NCBI RefSeq assembly: GCF_031624395.1
Contig: NZ_JAMQON010000001.1
Coordinates: 434,001 to 498,000, forward strand
From: Halomicroarcula saliterrae
Lineage (GTDB): Archaea > Halobacteriota > Halobacteria > Halobacteriales > Haloarculaceae
DNA length: 64,000 nt
Direction: 5' to 3'
Part shown: positions 8,471-17,029 of the stretch, in pieces
How positions within the stretch are numbered: position 1 is the first letter of the stretch
How the letters are laid out: each line of letters opens with the position of its first letter
Translations under genes and position numbers: made by a program
The notes under the pieces: model-generated
The model's input: the letters and a program-made list of their open reading frames with translations, nothing else
Told to the model about the DNA's origin: nothing
Database searches by the model: none

Positions 8471-9543
8471 CAGGACCACGAGAGCAGTTCCGACCCGAGG
8501 ACCACGACAACGACCACTTCCTGCTGACGACCGTCGTCGGCTCCTACCCCAAGCCCAAGTGGCACGACCGCGCCCGCGAGATGTTCGAGGACGACGAGGC
8601 CAACTTCGGCACGAAGGAGTGGGAAGAGTCGAAAGACGACGCCTCGCGGCTCATCACCCACGAGCACGAGCGCTGTGGCATCGACGTCGTCTGTGACGGC
8701 GAGATGCGCCGCAACGAGATGGTCGAGTACTTCGCCCACCGCATCGACGGCTACGAGTTCAACGGCCCCGTGAAGGTGTGGGGCCACAACTACTTCGACA
8801 AGCCAAGCGTCGCCGACGAGGTCGAGTACGGCGAACAGTGGCTCGTCGAGGAGTTCGAGTTCACCGACGAGGTCGCCGAGCGACCCGTCAAGGTCCCCAT
8901 CACGGGGCCGTACACGCTGGCCCGCTGGTCGTTCAACGAGGTCTACGACAGCGAGGAACAGCTGGCCTACGAGCTGGCCGAGCTGGTCAACGAGGAGATA
9001 GAGGCCCTCGTCGAGGCGGGCGCCCGCTACATCCAGATCGACGAGCCCGCGCTGGCGACGACGCCGGACGACCACGCCATCGTCGGCGAGTGTCTCGAAC
9101 GCATCGTCGCGGACATCCCCGACGACGTCCGTCTCGGGCTGCACGTCTGCTACGGCGACTACTCGCGCATCTACCCCGAGATTCTGGACTACCCGGTCCA
9201 CGAGTACGACCTGGAACTGGCCAACGGCAACTACGAGCAACTCGACGTGTTCAAAGACGACGAGTTCACCAAGGACTTCGCGATGGGTGTCCTCGACGCC
9301 CACACGGCCGAAGCCGAATCCGTCGAGGAGATAAAGGCCAACATCAAGAAGGGGTTGGAGGTCGTTCCGCCCGAGCGCCTGACCGTCTCGCCCGACTGTG
9401 GAATCAAGCTCCTCCCCCGGGAGGTCGCCCAGCAGAAACTGGCGAACATGGTCACGGCCGCTCGCGAAATCGAGTCGGAACTCGACGCCGGCGAAATCGA
9501 CGTCGTCGCGGACAGCGGTGCGGAAGCGAGCGCGGATGACTGA
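8467..9543 (+). CDS. metE: Cobalamin-independent methionine synthase, catalytic core
   Basis: A 358-residue core methionine synthase that transfers a methyl group to homocysteine. The zinc ligands of the MetE C-terminal domain are recognisable as H226 and C228 in LHVCYGDY and C311 in SPDCGIK. The N-terminal TTVVGSYPKP is a family signature, as is QIDEPAL (190-196). Bacterial MetE is a two-domain chain of about 750 residues; here the halves are separate genes. The methyl donor (folate or a protein-bound methyl group) cannot be decided from sequence. Confidence 0.9.
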   Translation: MTGPREQFRPEDHDNDHFLLTTVVGSYPKPKWHDRAREMFEDDEANFGTKEWEESKDDASRLITHEHERCGIDVVCDGEMRRNEMVEYFAHRIDGYEFNGPVKVWGHNYFDKPSVADEVEYGEQWLVEEFEFTDEVAERPVKVPITGPYTLARWSFNEVYDSEEQLAYELAELVNEEIEALVEAGARYIQIDEPALATTPDDHAIVGECLERIVADIPDDVRLGLHVCYGDYSRIYPEILDYPVHEYDLELANGNYEQLDVFKDDEFTKDFAMGVLDAHTAEAESVEEIKANIKKGLEVVPPERLTVSPDCGIKLLPREVAQQKLANMVTAAREIESELDAGEIDVVADSGAEASADD

Positions 9544-10020
9544 AACGACGAGCAGTCTCGTCTGCGAGTAGTCAGTCATCCGGGCAGCGGATGACTAGCG
9601 TGGTTCGACCGTAGGGAGAACCACGTTATACCGAACGGGGCACGAAGTGGCCCGTGAGGCACGAAACACCGAGCGGCCTTGTCCGCGAGCAGCGAGGTCG
9701 CGTCAGCCAGTTCCGCGACTGCACCAATTACCCACGAAAGAACTATTCTGGGAGCGAATTGGCTATAGTGGAGATGATAGTGAAGTGATAGATACTCTCC
9801 CTAGATTCGACGATAGTCGAAATACTAATCGACCTTCGCGAAAAATAATACATCGCTTAGAAATCAAAAATAACTGACTGATATTTTTCTGAATGTGGCT
9901 TTTAGACCTAATTGACCGACTTCTAGCGCAAATCCTTCGTGTGCAAATATACGTATGCTAACTACTGTCGCTGGGAAAGAGTTTAGTTGTACTCGACAGA
10001 TATATCGAACGAGATAATCG
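9544..10020. other. Gene-free spacer with an AT-rich right half
   Basis: This 477-base stretch contains two hairpins next to metE and then, from about 9720, a distinctly AT-rich segment. A plus-strand frame at 9647-9877 is open for 76 codons but its composition changes midway and no motif is visible, so I do not call it. No insertion sequence ends, tRNA or complete gene was found. It could be a decayed gene or acquired DNA. Confidence 0.5.
9575..9595 (+). terminator. Hairpin downstream of metE
   Basis: Perfect 8-bp inverted repeat GTCATCCG / CGGATGAC with a 5-base loop, 32 bases after the metE stop. A second stem, CGTGGTTC / GAACCACG, lies at 9599-9625. Neither is followed by a strong T run, so the terminator role is tentative. 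Confidence 0.4.
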
Positions 10021-10533
10021 ATGACCGACGATACACACCTTCGGGCGGAACTGTATCTCCGCGGGGACACGTACGGGACCTTCGATGCCCAGCAGCAGGT
10101 GTTGAACAGGGTCAACCGGCTCGAAGCCAACGGGGTCTTCACCGAGTCGATGGTGGCCGGCGAGTGGCAGCGAATCAGGACGATGGCCGAAGACACCCGC
10201 TCGGGGGCGCTGGCGACCTACGAGGAGTTCGCCGACTGGGCCGACCGCAACGGCTCGTCGCTGGAGCCGGCCTTCGAGCACCGCACGCGGACCTACGTCG
10301 GTATGGACCGCGTCGACGAGGTGGTCGTCTTCCCCGTCGTCTCGCTGGCTATCTACGACGAGAAACGCCTGCAAGCCGTCTTCCCCTGTGCCGACGGCGA
10401 GTACGTCTACACCGTCGGTGACGCGCTGGAAGCCTTCGAGCGCGGCGACGAAGCGTGGCTGGCCCAGTTCGATACGGTCGGGGTCGACCGGACCGAACCG
10501 TGGCTCGACGCCGGCGTCGAAGCGCTGCCCTAA
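10021..10533 (+). CDS. Conserved haloarchaeal protein of unknown function
   Basis: A 170-residue soluble acidic protein. The N-terminal half contains helical segments that could form a helix-turn-helix (LRAELYLRG... QQQVLNRVNRLEANGVF). The C-terminal half includes a VVVFPVVSLAIYDEKRLQAVFPC strand region. It resembles small haloarchaeal proteins annotated as HTH-domain proteins, but I cannot name a family with confidence. Its 3' end touches the convergent ABC permease gene with a 4-base overlap. Confidence 0.6.
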   Translation: MTDDTHLRAELYLRGDTYGTFDAQQQVLNRVNRLEANGVFTESMVAGEWQRIRTMAEDTRSGALATYEEFADWADRNGSSLEPAFEHRTRTYVGMDRVDEVVVFPVVSLAIYDEKRLQAVFPCADGEYVYTVGDALEAFERGDEAWLAQFDTVGVDRTEPWLDAGVEALP

Positions 10534-11675
10534 CCCCGCAGCGCCTCGACCGGTTCTTCGCTCGCTGCTTTCCACGCCGGGTAGAGTCCACTGAGGATAC
10601 TGACCATGACGGCGAAGCCGAACGCGGCGGCCAGATAGGCGGCGTTGGCGAGACGGAACACCGCGGTCGCGTCGTCGACCGTGTAGTGATTGATAGCGAG
10701 GCCGGCGCCGAAACTGAGCACGACTCCGACGAGGCCGCCGACGACGCCGAGCAACGCGGCCTCGGTCAGCATCACCTTCAGCACGTCCCGCTTCTGATAG
10801 CCGACCGCCCGCAGGACGCCGATCTCTTCGCGCCGCTCGACGGTCGACATCAGCATGACGTTGAGAATCGAGATGCCGGCCACGAGCAAGGATATGGAGG
10901 CGATGCCGACGAGGACAGTGTTGATGACCTGGAACGTCTGGTTCACCTGGTCGACGACGGAGCCGAGCTCCTGGACGTTGACCCGCTCCTCACGTTCGTT
11001 GAGCGCCGACCGGATGTCCATCGCCGTCTGGTTGGCCTGTGTCCCCGACTGTGCGGTGACGTACACCTGCTGGTAGCCCCGGAACTCGAAGGAACTCACG
11101 GGCAGGTAGATCCGGTTCTCGGGGTTGAGCTGTGAGAACGAGCCCGTGGATTCGAGGACGGCCCGGACTCGCATCGACGTCCCGTTGACCTGAATGGTGT
11201 TGCCCGGCTTGAGGTCGTGCTCCTCGGCGACGCCCTCACCGACGAGGACGCCGCTCTGGAAGGGCTCCGGAATCCGGCCGTCCGTGGCGTTGTACACCTC
11301 GGCGGGCTGTTCCAGCCCGTAGACTAGCTCGCTGCTGTTCCCGGAGCGGTCGTACGAGATGGGCTCTACGCGTCGTTTCTCCGGCGAGACGCTCACCCCC
11401 GCTCCGGCCACGCGCCGAATCTCCCGGACGTCCCGCTCGGTCAGGTTCTGGACGTCGGCCTCGCGGTTCGGCGAGACCGTCACCTGATTGCCGAGCTCAC
11501 CGAGGTTCTCGGAGATGGAGTACTGCAGGGCGACACCGAACATCCCCAGGGAAGCGATGGCGATGACGCCGATGACGATGCCCAGCGAGGCCAGCAGCGA
11601 CCGCATCCGGGTCCGGGTCAGATTCCGCCGTGCCATCAGCACCGCCGGGAACCGGCGGTAGAACGGCTCAAGCAT
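10530..11675 (-). CDS. ABC transporter permease, MacB/FtsX type
   Basis: A 381-residue permease of the MacB/LolC superfamily. It has one N-terminal membrane helix (LLASLGIVIGVIAIASLGMF), a large extracytoplasmic MacB-like domain of about 200 residues, and three C-terminal helices in the FtsX core with the family pattern ERREEIGVLRAVGYQKRDV. It pairs with the ATPase whose stop overlaps this start by 8 bases; that overlap supports the MLEPFYRRF start. Such systems export lipoproteins or peptides or act as mechanotransmitters; the substrate is unknown. Confidence 0.9.
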   Translation of the reverse strand: MLEPFYRRFPAVLMARRNLTRTRMRSLLASLGIVIGVIAIASLGMFGVALQYSISENLGELGNQVTVSPNREADVQNLTERDVREIRRVAGAGVSVSPEKRRVEPISYDRSGNSSELVYGLEQPAEVYNATDGRIPEPFQSGVLVGEGVAEEHDLKPGNTIQVNGTSMRVRAVLESTGSFSQLNPENRIYLPVSSFEFRGYQQVYVTAQSGTQANQTAMDIRSALNEREERVNVQELGSVVDQVNQTFQVINTVLVGIASISLLVAGISILNVMLMSTVERREEIGVLRAVGYQKRDVLKVMLTEAALLGVVGGLVGVVLSFGAGLAINHYTVDDATAVFRLANAAYLAAAFGFAVMVSILSGLYPAWKAASEEPVEALRG

Positions 11676-12348
11676 CCACCTTCTCCCGGCCGACGTGACC
11701 ATCGACCAGATGGACGGTCCGGTCGACGTACTCGTTGACCAGCTCGTCGTGGGTCACGGCGACGATAGCCACGTCCTCCTCGGTGGCGATACGCTGGAAC
11801 TCGTCGAGAATCTGCCTGCCGGTGTCGCGGTCCAGACTGCCGGTCGGCTCGTCCGCGAGGACGATGGTCGGGTCGTTGATGAGCGAGCGCGCGATGGCGA
11901 CGCGCTGTTTCTGCCCGCCCGAGAGCTGGTCGGGTCGGTGGTCGAGCCGGTCACCGAGGCCGACGCGCGTGAGCAGCTCCCGAGCGCGGGCCGCCCGGTT
12001 GGGGTCGCGGTCGAACAGCCGCGGGATTTCGACGTTCTCGGCGGCGGTCAGCGTCGGCAACAGGTAGAAGTGCTGGAAGACGAAGCCGATGGTCCGCTTC
12101 CGGAGCCTGGTCCGCTTGCGGTCACCGAGGTCAGTCACGTCCCGGCCGTTCAGTTCGACGCGGCCCTCGGTCGGCGTCGCGAGCAGCCCGAGGATGTTCA
12201 ACAGCGTCGTCTTCCCGCTCCCGCTCGGTCCCATGATGGAGACGAACTCGCCGCTCTCGAGCGAGAAGTCGATGCCTTTCAGCGCCTCCAGGGTCTGGCC
12301 GCCGGTCCGATATCGCTTGACCAGTTCCCGTGCGTCGATGACGGTCAT
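11668..12348 (-). CDS. ABC transporter ATP-binding protein, MacB/LolD type
   Basis: A 226-residue ATPase with Walker A GPSGSGKT, the LolD-like [20 protein letters not shown]-loop region, signature LSGGQKQR, Walker [10 protein letters not shown] and a switch histidine in VTHD. The 8-base overlap with the permease downstream and 4-base overlap with the CARDB-type protein upstream make a three-gene operon. It should energise that transporter at the cytoplasmic face. Confidence 0.95.
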   Translation of the reverse strand: MTVIDARELVKRYRTGGQTLEALKGIDFSLESGEFVSIMGPSGSGKTTLLNILGLLATPTEGRVELNGRDVTDLGDRKRTRLRKRTIGFVFQHFYLLPTLTAAENVEIPRLFDRDPNRAARARELLTRVGLGDRLDHRPDQLSGGQKQRVAIARSLINDPTIVLADEPTGSLDRDTGRQILDEFQRIATEEDVAIVAVTHDELVNEYVDRTVHLVDGHVGREKVDA

Positions 12349-13826
12349 ATTTCGTCGTCGTCATCGCCGCGCCGGTAGCGACGGACGAGGAGCCCGGCGA
12401 CGACCAGCAGTACAACGGCGCCGAGTCCGACCACCGCAAAGAGGCCGGCGCCCGGACCGCCGCTGCTGCCGGCTTGCTCTACCGGCTGTCCGGTGAGCCC
12501 CGGGTCCACGGGCGCGGAGAACTGCTGGCGGACGCGCGTCCCGTCGACGAGATAGCTCACTTCCAGCGGTATCGACGTGACGTTGCCGCTGGCCCGGGCG
12601 GTGAGGTCGAAGGAGCTGAAGTCACTGCCGGGCACTTCGCCGACGAAGAAGTCCCTGTTCGGCGCCGCCGGCTCGACGTTCTCGCCCGGGAGCACGCGCA
12701 CGACGACGCTGCGGACGGTCATCGCGCCGACGTTGCTGGTGCTGCCGGTAATCTGGAGCACGCCGCTTTCCCGTGTGACGTCGAGGCCGGTGAGGTCGAT
12801 CGAACCGGGCGCGGACCGGAGCGTGGTGGTCGTGTTGACCCGTCGCTGTGCCGACCCGCTCTCGTAGGCCGCGCTGACGAGCACCGTCGCGGACCGTTCC
12901 GAGAGCGTCGCGTTCAGCCTGACCCGCTTCGTAGAGCTCGCCGGGACCGAACGCACGATCGTCTGGCTCACGGTCGCGTTCTCGGAGACGCCCGTTACCA
13001 CGACGTCCTCGGCGGGCGTGTTCCCCTTGTTGACGACGTCGACGGCGAGCGTCTGGTCGGTCCCGGTGCCGGACCGCGACGTGTCCAGTACGACGCCGCC
13101 GCGGTAGGCTTCGGTCTCTATCGTGCGGTTCTGGGTCACCGTCCGCTCGGTGCCGCTGGGGAGCGTGTAGGAGACGGTCGCGGTCAGTTCGTGGGTCCCG
13201 GCTCGCTCGGGTCGGAAGCGGAACTCCGCTTGTGCCGTCTCGCCCTCGTCGAGCGAGGCGAACACGGAGCGGTCGTCGAGCACTCTGGCGCCGTCGCCGG
13301 AGACCGACACCTCGACGTTCGAGACGCTCGTATCGAGCCCGTTCGCCACCGTCACGGTCCCGTTCGAGGCCACGCCGGCGACCGAGTCGTCGGTCTGTAC
13401 GCCGACCTGTGGGTGGCGCTCCTCCACGGACAGGGAGACGGGGTAGCGCAACTCGACGTCCTTGCCGGTGTTTGCGTTCTCAGCGTAGACGTAGACGCGG
13501 AGGTCGCGGGTGCCCGCGTCCTCGAAGGTGTGGGTCAGCGGGAGCGAGACCTCCGCGCCCGGCGACAGCGTCCCGACGTTTGTCACGCGGGCGTACTCGT
13601 CGATTCCGTCGCCGCCGACGCCACGGATGGTGACGGCCCGAATCTCGAGGGGGTCGCCGCTGCTCTGGAGGTTCCGAATCGTCGGCGTGAACGTGACCGA
13701 TTCTCCGGGAGCCGGACTGGTAGGTGCGACCGTGACGTTAGTCACCGACGCGTTGATCTGAGCGCCTGCGACCACTCCGGGAGCGGCCGCCAGTACGACC
13801 AGTGTCACCACTAGCAACCGGCGCAT
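12345..13826 (-). CDS. Secreted, membrane-anchored CARDB-like protein
   Basis: A 493-residue protein with a signal peptide (MRRLLVVTLVVLAAAPGVVAGA), a long extracytoplasmic region of repeated beta-rich segments with patterns such as LSPGAEVSLPLTHTF and NKGNTPAEDVVVTGV, typical of CARDB/Ig-like adhesion or export-partner domains, and a C-terminal membrane helix followed by basic and acidic tails. It is the first gene of the ABC operon and probably acts with it outside the membrane. The exact domain family needs a profile search. Confidence 0.75.
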   Translation of the reverse strand: MRRLLVVTLVVLAAAPGVVAGAQINASVTNVTVAPTSPAPGESVTFTPTIRNLQSSGDPLEIRAVTIRGVGGDGIDEYARVTNVGTLSPGAEVSLPLTHTFEDAGTRDLRVYVYAENANTGKDVELRYPVSLSVEERHPQVGVQTDDSVAGVASNGTVTVANGLDTSVSNVEVSVSGDGARVLDDRSVFASLDEGETAQAEFRFRPERAGTHELTATVSYTLPSGTERTVTQNRTIETEAYRGGVVLDTSRSGTGTDQTLAVDVVNKGNTPAEDVVVTGVSENATVSQTIVRSVPASSTKRVRLNATLSERSATVLVSAAYESGSAQRRVNTTTTLRSAPGSIDLTGLDVTRESGVLQITGSTSNVGAMTVRSVVVRVLPGENVEPAAPNRDFFVGEVPGSDFSSFDLTARASGNVTSIPLEVSYLVDGTRVRQQFSAPVDPGLTGQPVEQAGSSGGPGAGLFAVVGLGAVVLLVVAGLLVRRYRRGDDDDEI

Positions 13827-13963
13827 CGGTTCGCTCCTATGGGTCGAACAGGTAGTTGTCGGACGAGACGGTTGGAGAGCGCCTCTGCGGGGGGTGTTCC
13901 CATAGCGGGTTTGCGGCGACCGATATGATAAATCCGACGAATTTTCACCTCGTCCGGGCGCGG

Positions 13964-13970
13964 TATTTTA
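13964..13970 (+). promoter_or_regulatory. TATA element of the R15P isomerase-kinase operon
   Basis: TATTTTA centred 29 bases before the ATG at 13996, consistent with a leaderless message. The divergent ABC operon starts at 13826, so its control region lies in the same 169-base spacer. Confidence 0.6.
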
Positions 13971-13995
13971 GGCGTGTGGCACGATAGCTGCCTCC

Positions 13996-14952
13996 ATGGA
14001 CAGGGCCGACCTCCAGCCGCGGGTACGCGACGTGGCCGGAGCCATCGAGACGATGGAGACGCGAGGAGCCGCAAACATCGCCGACGCGGCGGCCGATGCA
14101 CTCAGGGCACAGGCCGATGGGAGCGAGGCCGAGACGGCCGCGGCGCTACTGGCGGAGCTCCGGGCGGTCGCACGACTCCTGCTCGCGACGCGGCCGACGG
14201 CGGTCAGCCTCCCGAACGCCTGCCGGTACGTGTTGCGGCGGACCGGCGGCGACTCCGTCGAGGCGGTCCGGGCGAGCGCCGTCGAGAGCGTCGCGGAGTT
14301 CCGGGCCAGACTGGAGACGGCACAGCGCGACCTCGGCCAGGTCGGCGCCAACCGGCTCCGGGACGGCGACACCATCATGACCCACTGCCACTCGACCGAC
14401 GCGCTGGCCTGCGTCGAGGCGGCCGTCGACGACGGGAAGGCGCTGACAGCTCTCGTCAAGGAGACCCGACCCCGAAAACAGGGCCACATCACCGCCCGCG
14501 AGCTGACCGAGCTCGGCGTCGACGTGACGATGGTCGTCGACAGCGCCGCCCGGCGGTACATGAACGAGGTGGACCACGTGCTGGTCGGCGCCGACGCCAT
14601 CGCCGCCGACGGGAGTGTCGTGAACAAGATCGGCACCTCGGGACTGGCCGTCGTCGCCCGTGAGCGCGGGACACCCGTCGTGGTCGCCGCCGGGACGCTG
14701 AAGCTCGACCCGGCGACGATGACCGGTAACGCCGTCGAGATCGAGATGCGCGAGGAGAGCGAGGTGCTCGACGAGACGGAGCGAGAGGCCATCGGCGACA
14801 TCTCGGTCGAGAACCCGGCCTTCGACGTGACGCCGCCACGCTACGTCGACGCCATCGTCACCGAGCGCGGCCAGTTTCCGCCCGAGAGCATCGTGACGCT
14901 GATGCGCGAGCTGTTCGGCGAGGGGCCGACCGAGCCCTGGCAGGAGCCATGA
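13996..14952 (+). CDS. Ribose-1,5-bisphosphate isomerase
   Basis: A 318-residue member of the eIF2B-alpha/MtnA/R15P isomerase superfamily, converting ribose-1,5-bisphosphate to ribulose-1,5-bisphosphate. C131 in MTHCHSTD and D200 in VGAD fall where the catalytic Cys133 and Asp202 of the Thermococcus enzyme lie, and the KIGT motif (211-214) follows. The N-terminal helical domain (1-120) is typical. The PfkB kinase start overlaps its stop by 4 bases. With the RubisCO gene 2 kb away this places the gene in nucleoside-ribose degradation. Confidence 0.9.
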   Translation: MDRADLQPRVRDVAGAIETMETRGAANIADAAADALRAQADGSEAETAAALLAELRAVARLLLATRPTAVSLPNACRYVLRRTGGDSVEAVRASAVESVAEFRARLETAQRDLGQVGANRLRDGDTIMTHCHSTDALACVEAAVDDGKALTALVKETRPRKQGHITARELTELGVDVTMVVDSAARRYMNEVDHVLVGADAIAADGSVVNKIGTSGLAVVARERGTPVVVAAGTLKLDPATMTGNAVEIEMREESEVLDETEREAIGDISVENPAFDVTPPRYVDAIVTERGQFPPESIVTLMRELFGEGPTEPWQEP

Positions 14953-15830
14953 GCGACGAGCCGTTGCGCGTCATCTGTGCCGGCCACGTCAACTGGGACG
15001 TCACGCTGCAGGTCGACCGGCTCCCCGAGCCCGACGGCGAGGCCAGCATCGCCGACCAGTACCAGTCCGGCGGCGGGAGCGCGTCGAACGTGGCCGTGGC
15101 GCTCGCGGGACTGGACGCCAGCCCGCTCCTGCTCGGAAGCGTGGGCCGCGACGAGAACGGCCTGCTGGTGCGGCGCGAACTGGACAGCGCGGGCGTCGAA
15201 ACGGCCCTCGTCGAGACCGACGGCGAGACGGCCGTCAAGTACCTCGTGGTCGACGATTCGGGCGAGCTGATGATGTTCGGGAACGAGGGGGCAAACGAGG
15301 CCTACGCCGCCGCGGACCTCTCGGCGGCCCAGCTCGCCGGTGCCGACCACCTCCACCTGACCAGCCAGTGCCCCGAGACGGCAGTCGAACTGGCCCGCGC
15401 CGCGTCCGAGGCGGGACTGACGGTGAGCTTCGACCCCGGTCGACGGCTCGCGGACCGGGACTACGCGGCGACCATCCGCAACACTGACATCCTGTTCTGT
15501 AACGAGCGCGAGGCGACTGTGCTCCGGGACGAAGCCGACGCGGTTGACACGCTGGTCGTCAAACAGGGCTCCGGCGGTGCGACGGCCTTCGACGGGGACC
15601 GGGACGTGGCCCATCCGGGATTCGCCGTCGACCCGGTGGACACGACGGGTGCCGGCGACGCGTTCGCCGCCGGATTTCTCGTGGCCCGCGCCGACGGCGA
15701 CGCTATCGAGCGGGCGCTCGCAGTGGGCAACGCCTGTGGTGCGCTCGCGGCCCGGACGCCCGGCGCTCGGGTCCAGATAGAGTGGCGCGACGTGGACGCG
15801 CTCCTCGATATCGGCCCGAGTGAGCCGTGA
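14949..15830 (+). CDS. PfkB-family sugar kinase, probable ribose-1-phosphate kinase
   Basis: A 293-residue ribokinase-fold kinase. The substrate-binding GGGSASN motif is at 41-47, NERE at 185-188, and the anion-hole/catalytic DTTGAGDAF at 231-239 with D237 as base. It is translationally coupled to R15P isomerase. Known haloarchaeal work describes a PfkB-family ATP-dependent ribose-1-phosphate kinase that makes ribose-1,5-bisphosphate next to this isomerase; I infer the same here. Without that context only 'carbohydrate kinase' would be justified. Confidence 0.8.
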   Translation: MSDEPLRVICAGHVNWDVTLQVDRLPEPDGEASIADQYQSGGGSASNVAVALAGLDASPLLLGSVGRDENGLLVRRELDSAGVETALVETDGETAVKYLVVDDSGELMMFGNEGANEAYAAADLSAAQLAGADHLHLTSQCPETAVELARAASEAGLTVSFDPGRRLADRDYAATIRNTDILFCNEREATVLRDEADAVDTLVVKQGSGGATAFDGDRDVAHPGFAVDPVDTTGAGDAFAAGFLVARADGDAIERALAVGNACGALAARTPGARVQIEWRDVDALLDIGPSEP

Positions 15831-15947
15831 GTCGTCGCGAGTCGTCTCACTCACCGAACGGTCGCCCCTTTCTGGCCCGACCGAGGTGTCGAGAGCGACT
15901 GCCAGCGGCGCTTTTGACGCTACAGAGCGCTCGAAACCCAGCGGTCG

Positions 15948-16961
15948 TCACTCCGGAACCGCTTCCAGCAGCCGCTCGAACTGCTGGCGGTACTGGGCCT
16001 CGGCGCGGGCCTTGACCAGCCCGGAGTCGTCGTCGAACACCGCGTCGAAGCCGGCCATCCGCCACAGGAGCGTCGAGAGCTGGTACAGCGGCCGGCGGTC
16101 GGCGTAGCCGTCCTCGAAGTCCATCGGCCGGTGGGCGGTGTACCCCTCGTGGAACTCCGAGCGGAGCGACTCGCGCACCTCGGGGTCGGTGAAGGACGAG
16201 TCGATGAAGAGAAACTCCGTCTGTGCGAGGTTGTATTCGGGGAGCGCCGCGAGCACGTCCTGCCAGTCGAGCACCGCCGTAATCGGCTGGTCGGCGCCGG
16301 CCTCGAACAGCAGGTTCGCCGGTCGGAAGTCGTCGTGGACGAGCCGGGGGACGCCGTCCTCGGGGACGAACTCCAGCGCGGGCTCGATTTTCGTCACCGC
16401 CCGGTCTCTCACGTCCGAAAACGGCGTATCGTCGAGTCGCGAGAGGTGGGCCCGCGTCAGCTGCTCGAAGTACTCCCGCCAGCTCCCCATCCAGTCACGG
16501 ACGATGAGCCGGCCGTTGTGGAGATCAAGCCGTCCGAACGCCTCGAACCCGATTTCGGAGTGGAGGTCCCCGAGGATGTGGCCCGCCTGGTGCATGACGT
16601 GACGGCGGTCCGCCGACGAGAGCGTCGCGAACTCCTGGGAGAGGTTCTCCCCGTGGACACGCTCGGTGACGAAGTAGGGGCGCACGTCGACGGTGGGTTT
16701 CTGTTTGAACACGAGGATGCGGGGCACCGGCACGTCGGTCCGGTTGGCGACGTACTCGTGGAGCTTCGGCTCGATGTCGAAGGGGATGTCGCCGGCCGGT
16801 TTGAACTTCACGACCACCTCGTACTCCTCGCCGCCGTGGTCCAGTGTCACCATGTAGACATCGCTCTGGTGACCACCGCCCGGCGTCTCGAAGGTGAACC
16901 CGTTGTAGTCCGGCCCCGACTCGTCGAGGACAGCGCGGATATCGTCTTCCGGCGTCGACAC
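15948..16961 (-). CDS. Aminoglycoside phosphotransferase (APH)-like kinase
   Basis: A 337-residue protein-kinase-like small-molecule kinase. It has an N-lobe lysine in VVVKFK (around 50), the catalytic loop HDDFRPAN (209-216) and the metal-binding aspartate in LDWQD (D232). Such enzymes phosphorylate aminoglycosides, choline, fructosamine or other hydroxyl compounds; the substrate is unknown. It lies in the same direction as RubisCO and just downstream of it, between RubisCO and the R15P isomerase/kinase operon. A role in pentose metabolism is possible but unproven. Confidence 0.82.
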   Translation of the reverse strand: MSTPEDDIRAVLDESGPDYNGFTFETPGGGHQSDVYMVTLDHGGEEYEVVVKFKPAGDIPFDIEPKLHEYVANRTDVPVPRILVFKQKPTVDVRPYFVTERVHGENLSQEFATLSSADRRHVMHQAGHILGDLHSEIGFEAFGRLDLHNGRLIVRDWMGSWREYFEQLTRAHLSRLDDTPFSDVRDRAVTKIEPALEFVPEDGVPRLVHDDFRPANLLFEAGADQPITAVLDWQDVLAALPEYNLAQTEFLFIDSSFTDPEVRESLRSEFHEGYTAHRPMDFEDGYADRRPLYQLSTLLWRMAGFDAVFDDDSGLVKARAEAQYRQQFERLLEAVPE

Positions 16962-17029
16962 TGGGAGCGGCTAAGAGGGTTGGCTAAATAAAACTGTCAG
17001 TGTCCGGCCGCCGGCGGTGTGTCCGACAC

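Noticed and set aside
9647-9877. 76-codon plus-strand frame
   Set aside because: Composition shifts halfway, no promoter or motif, and no likely homologue.
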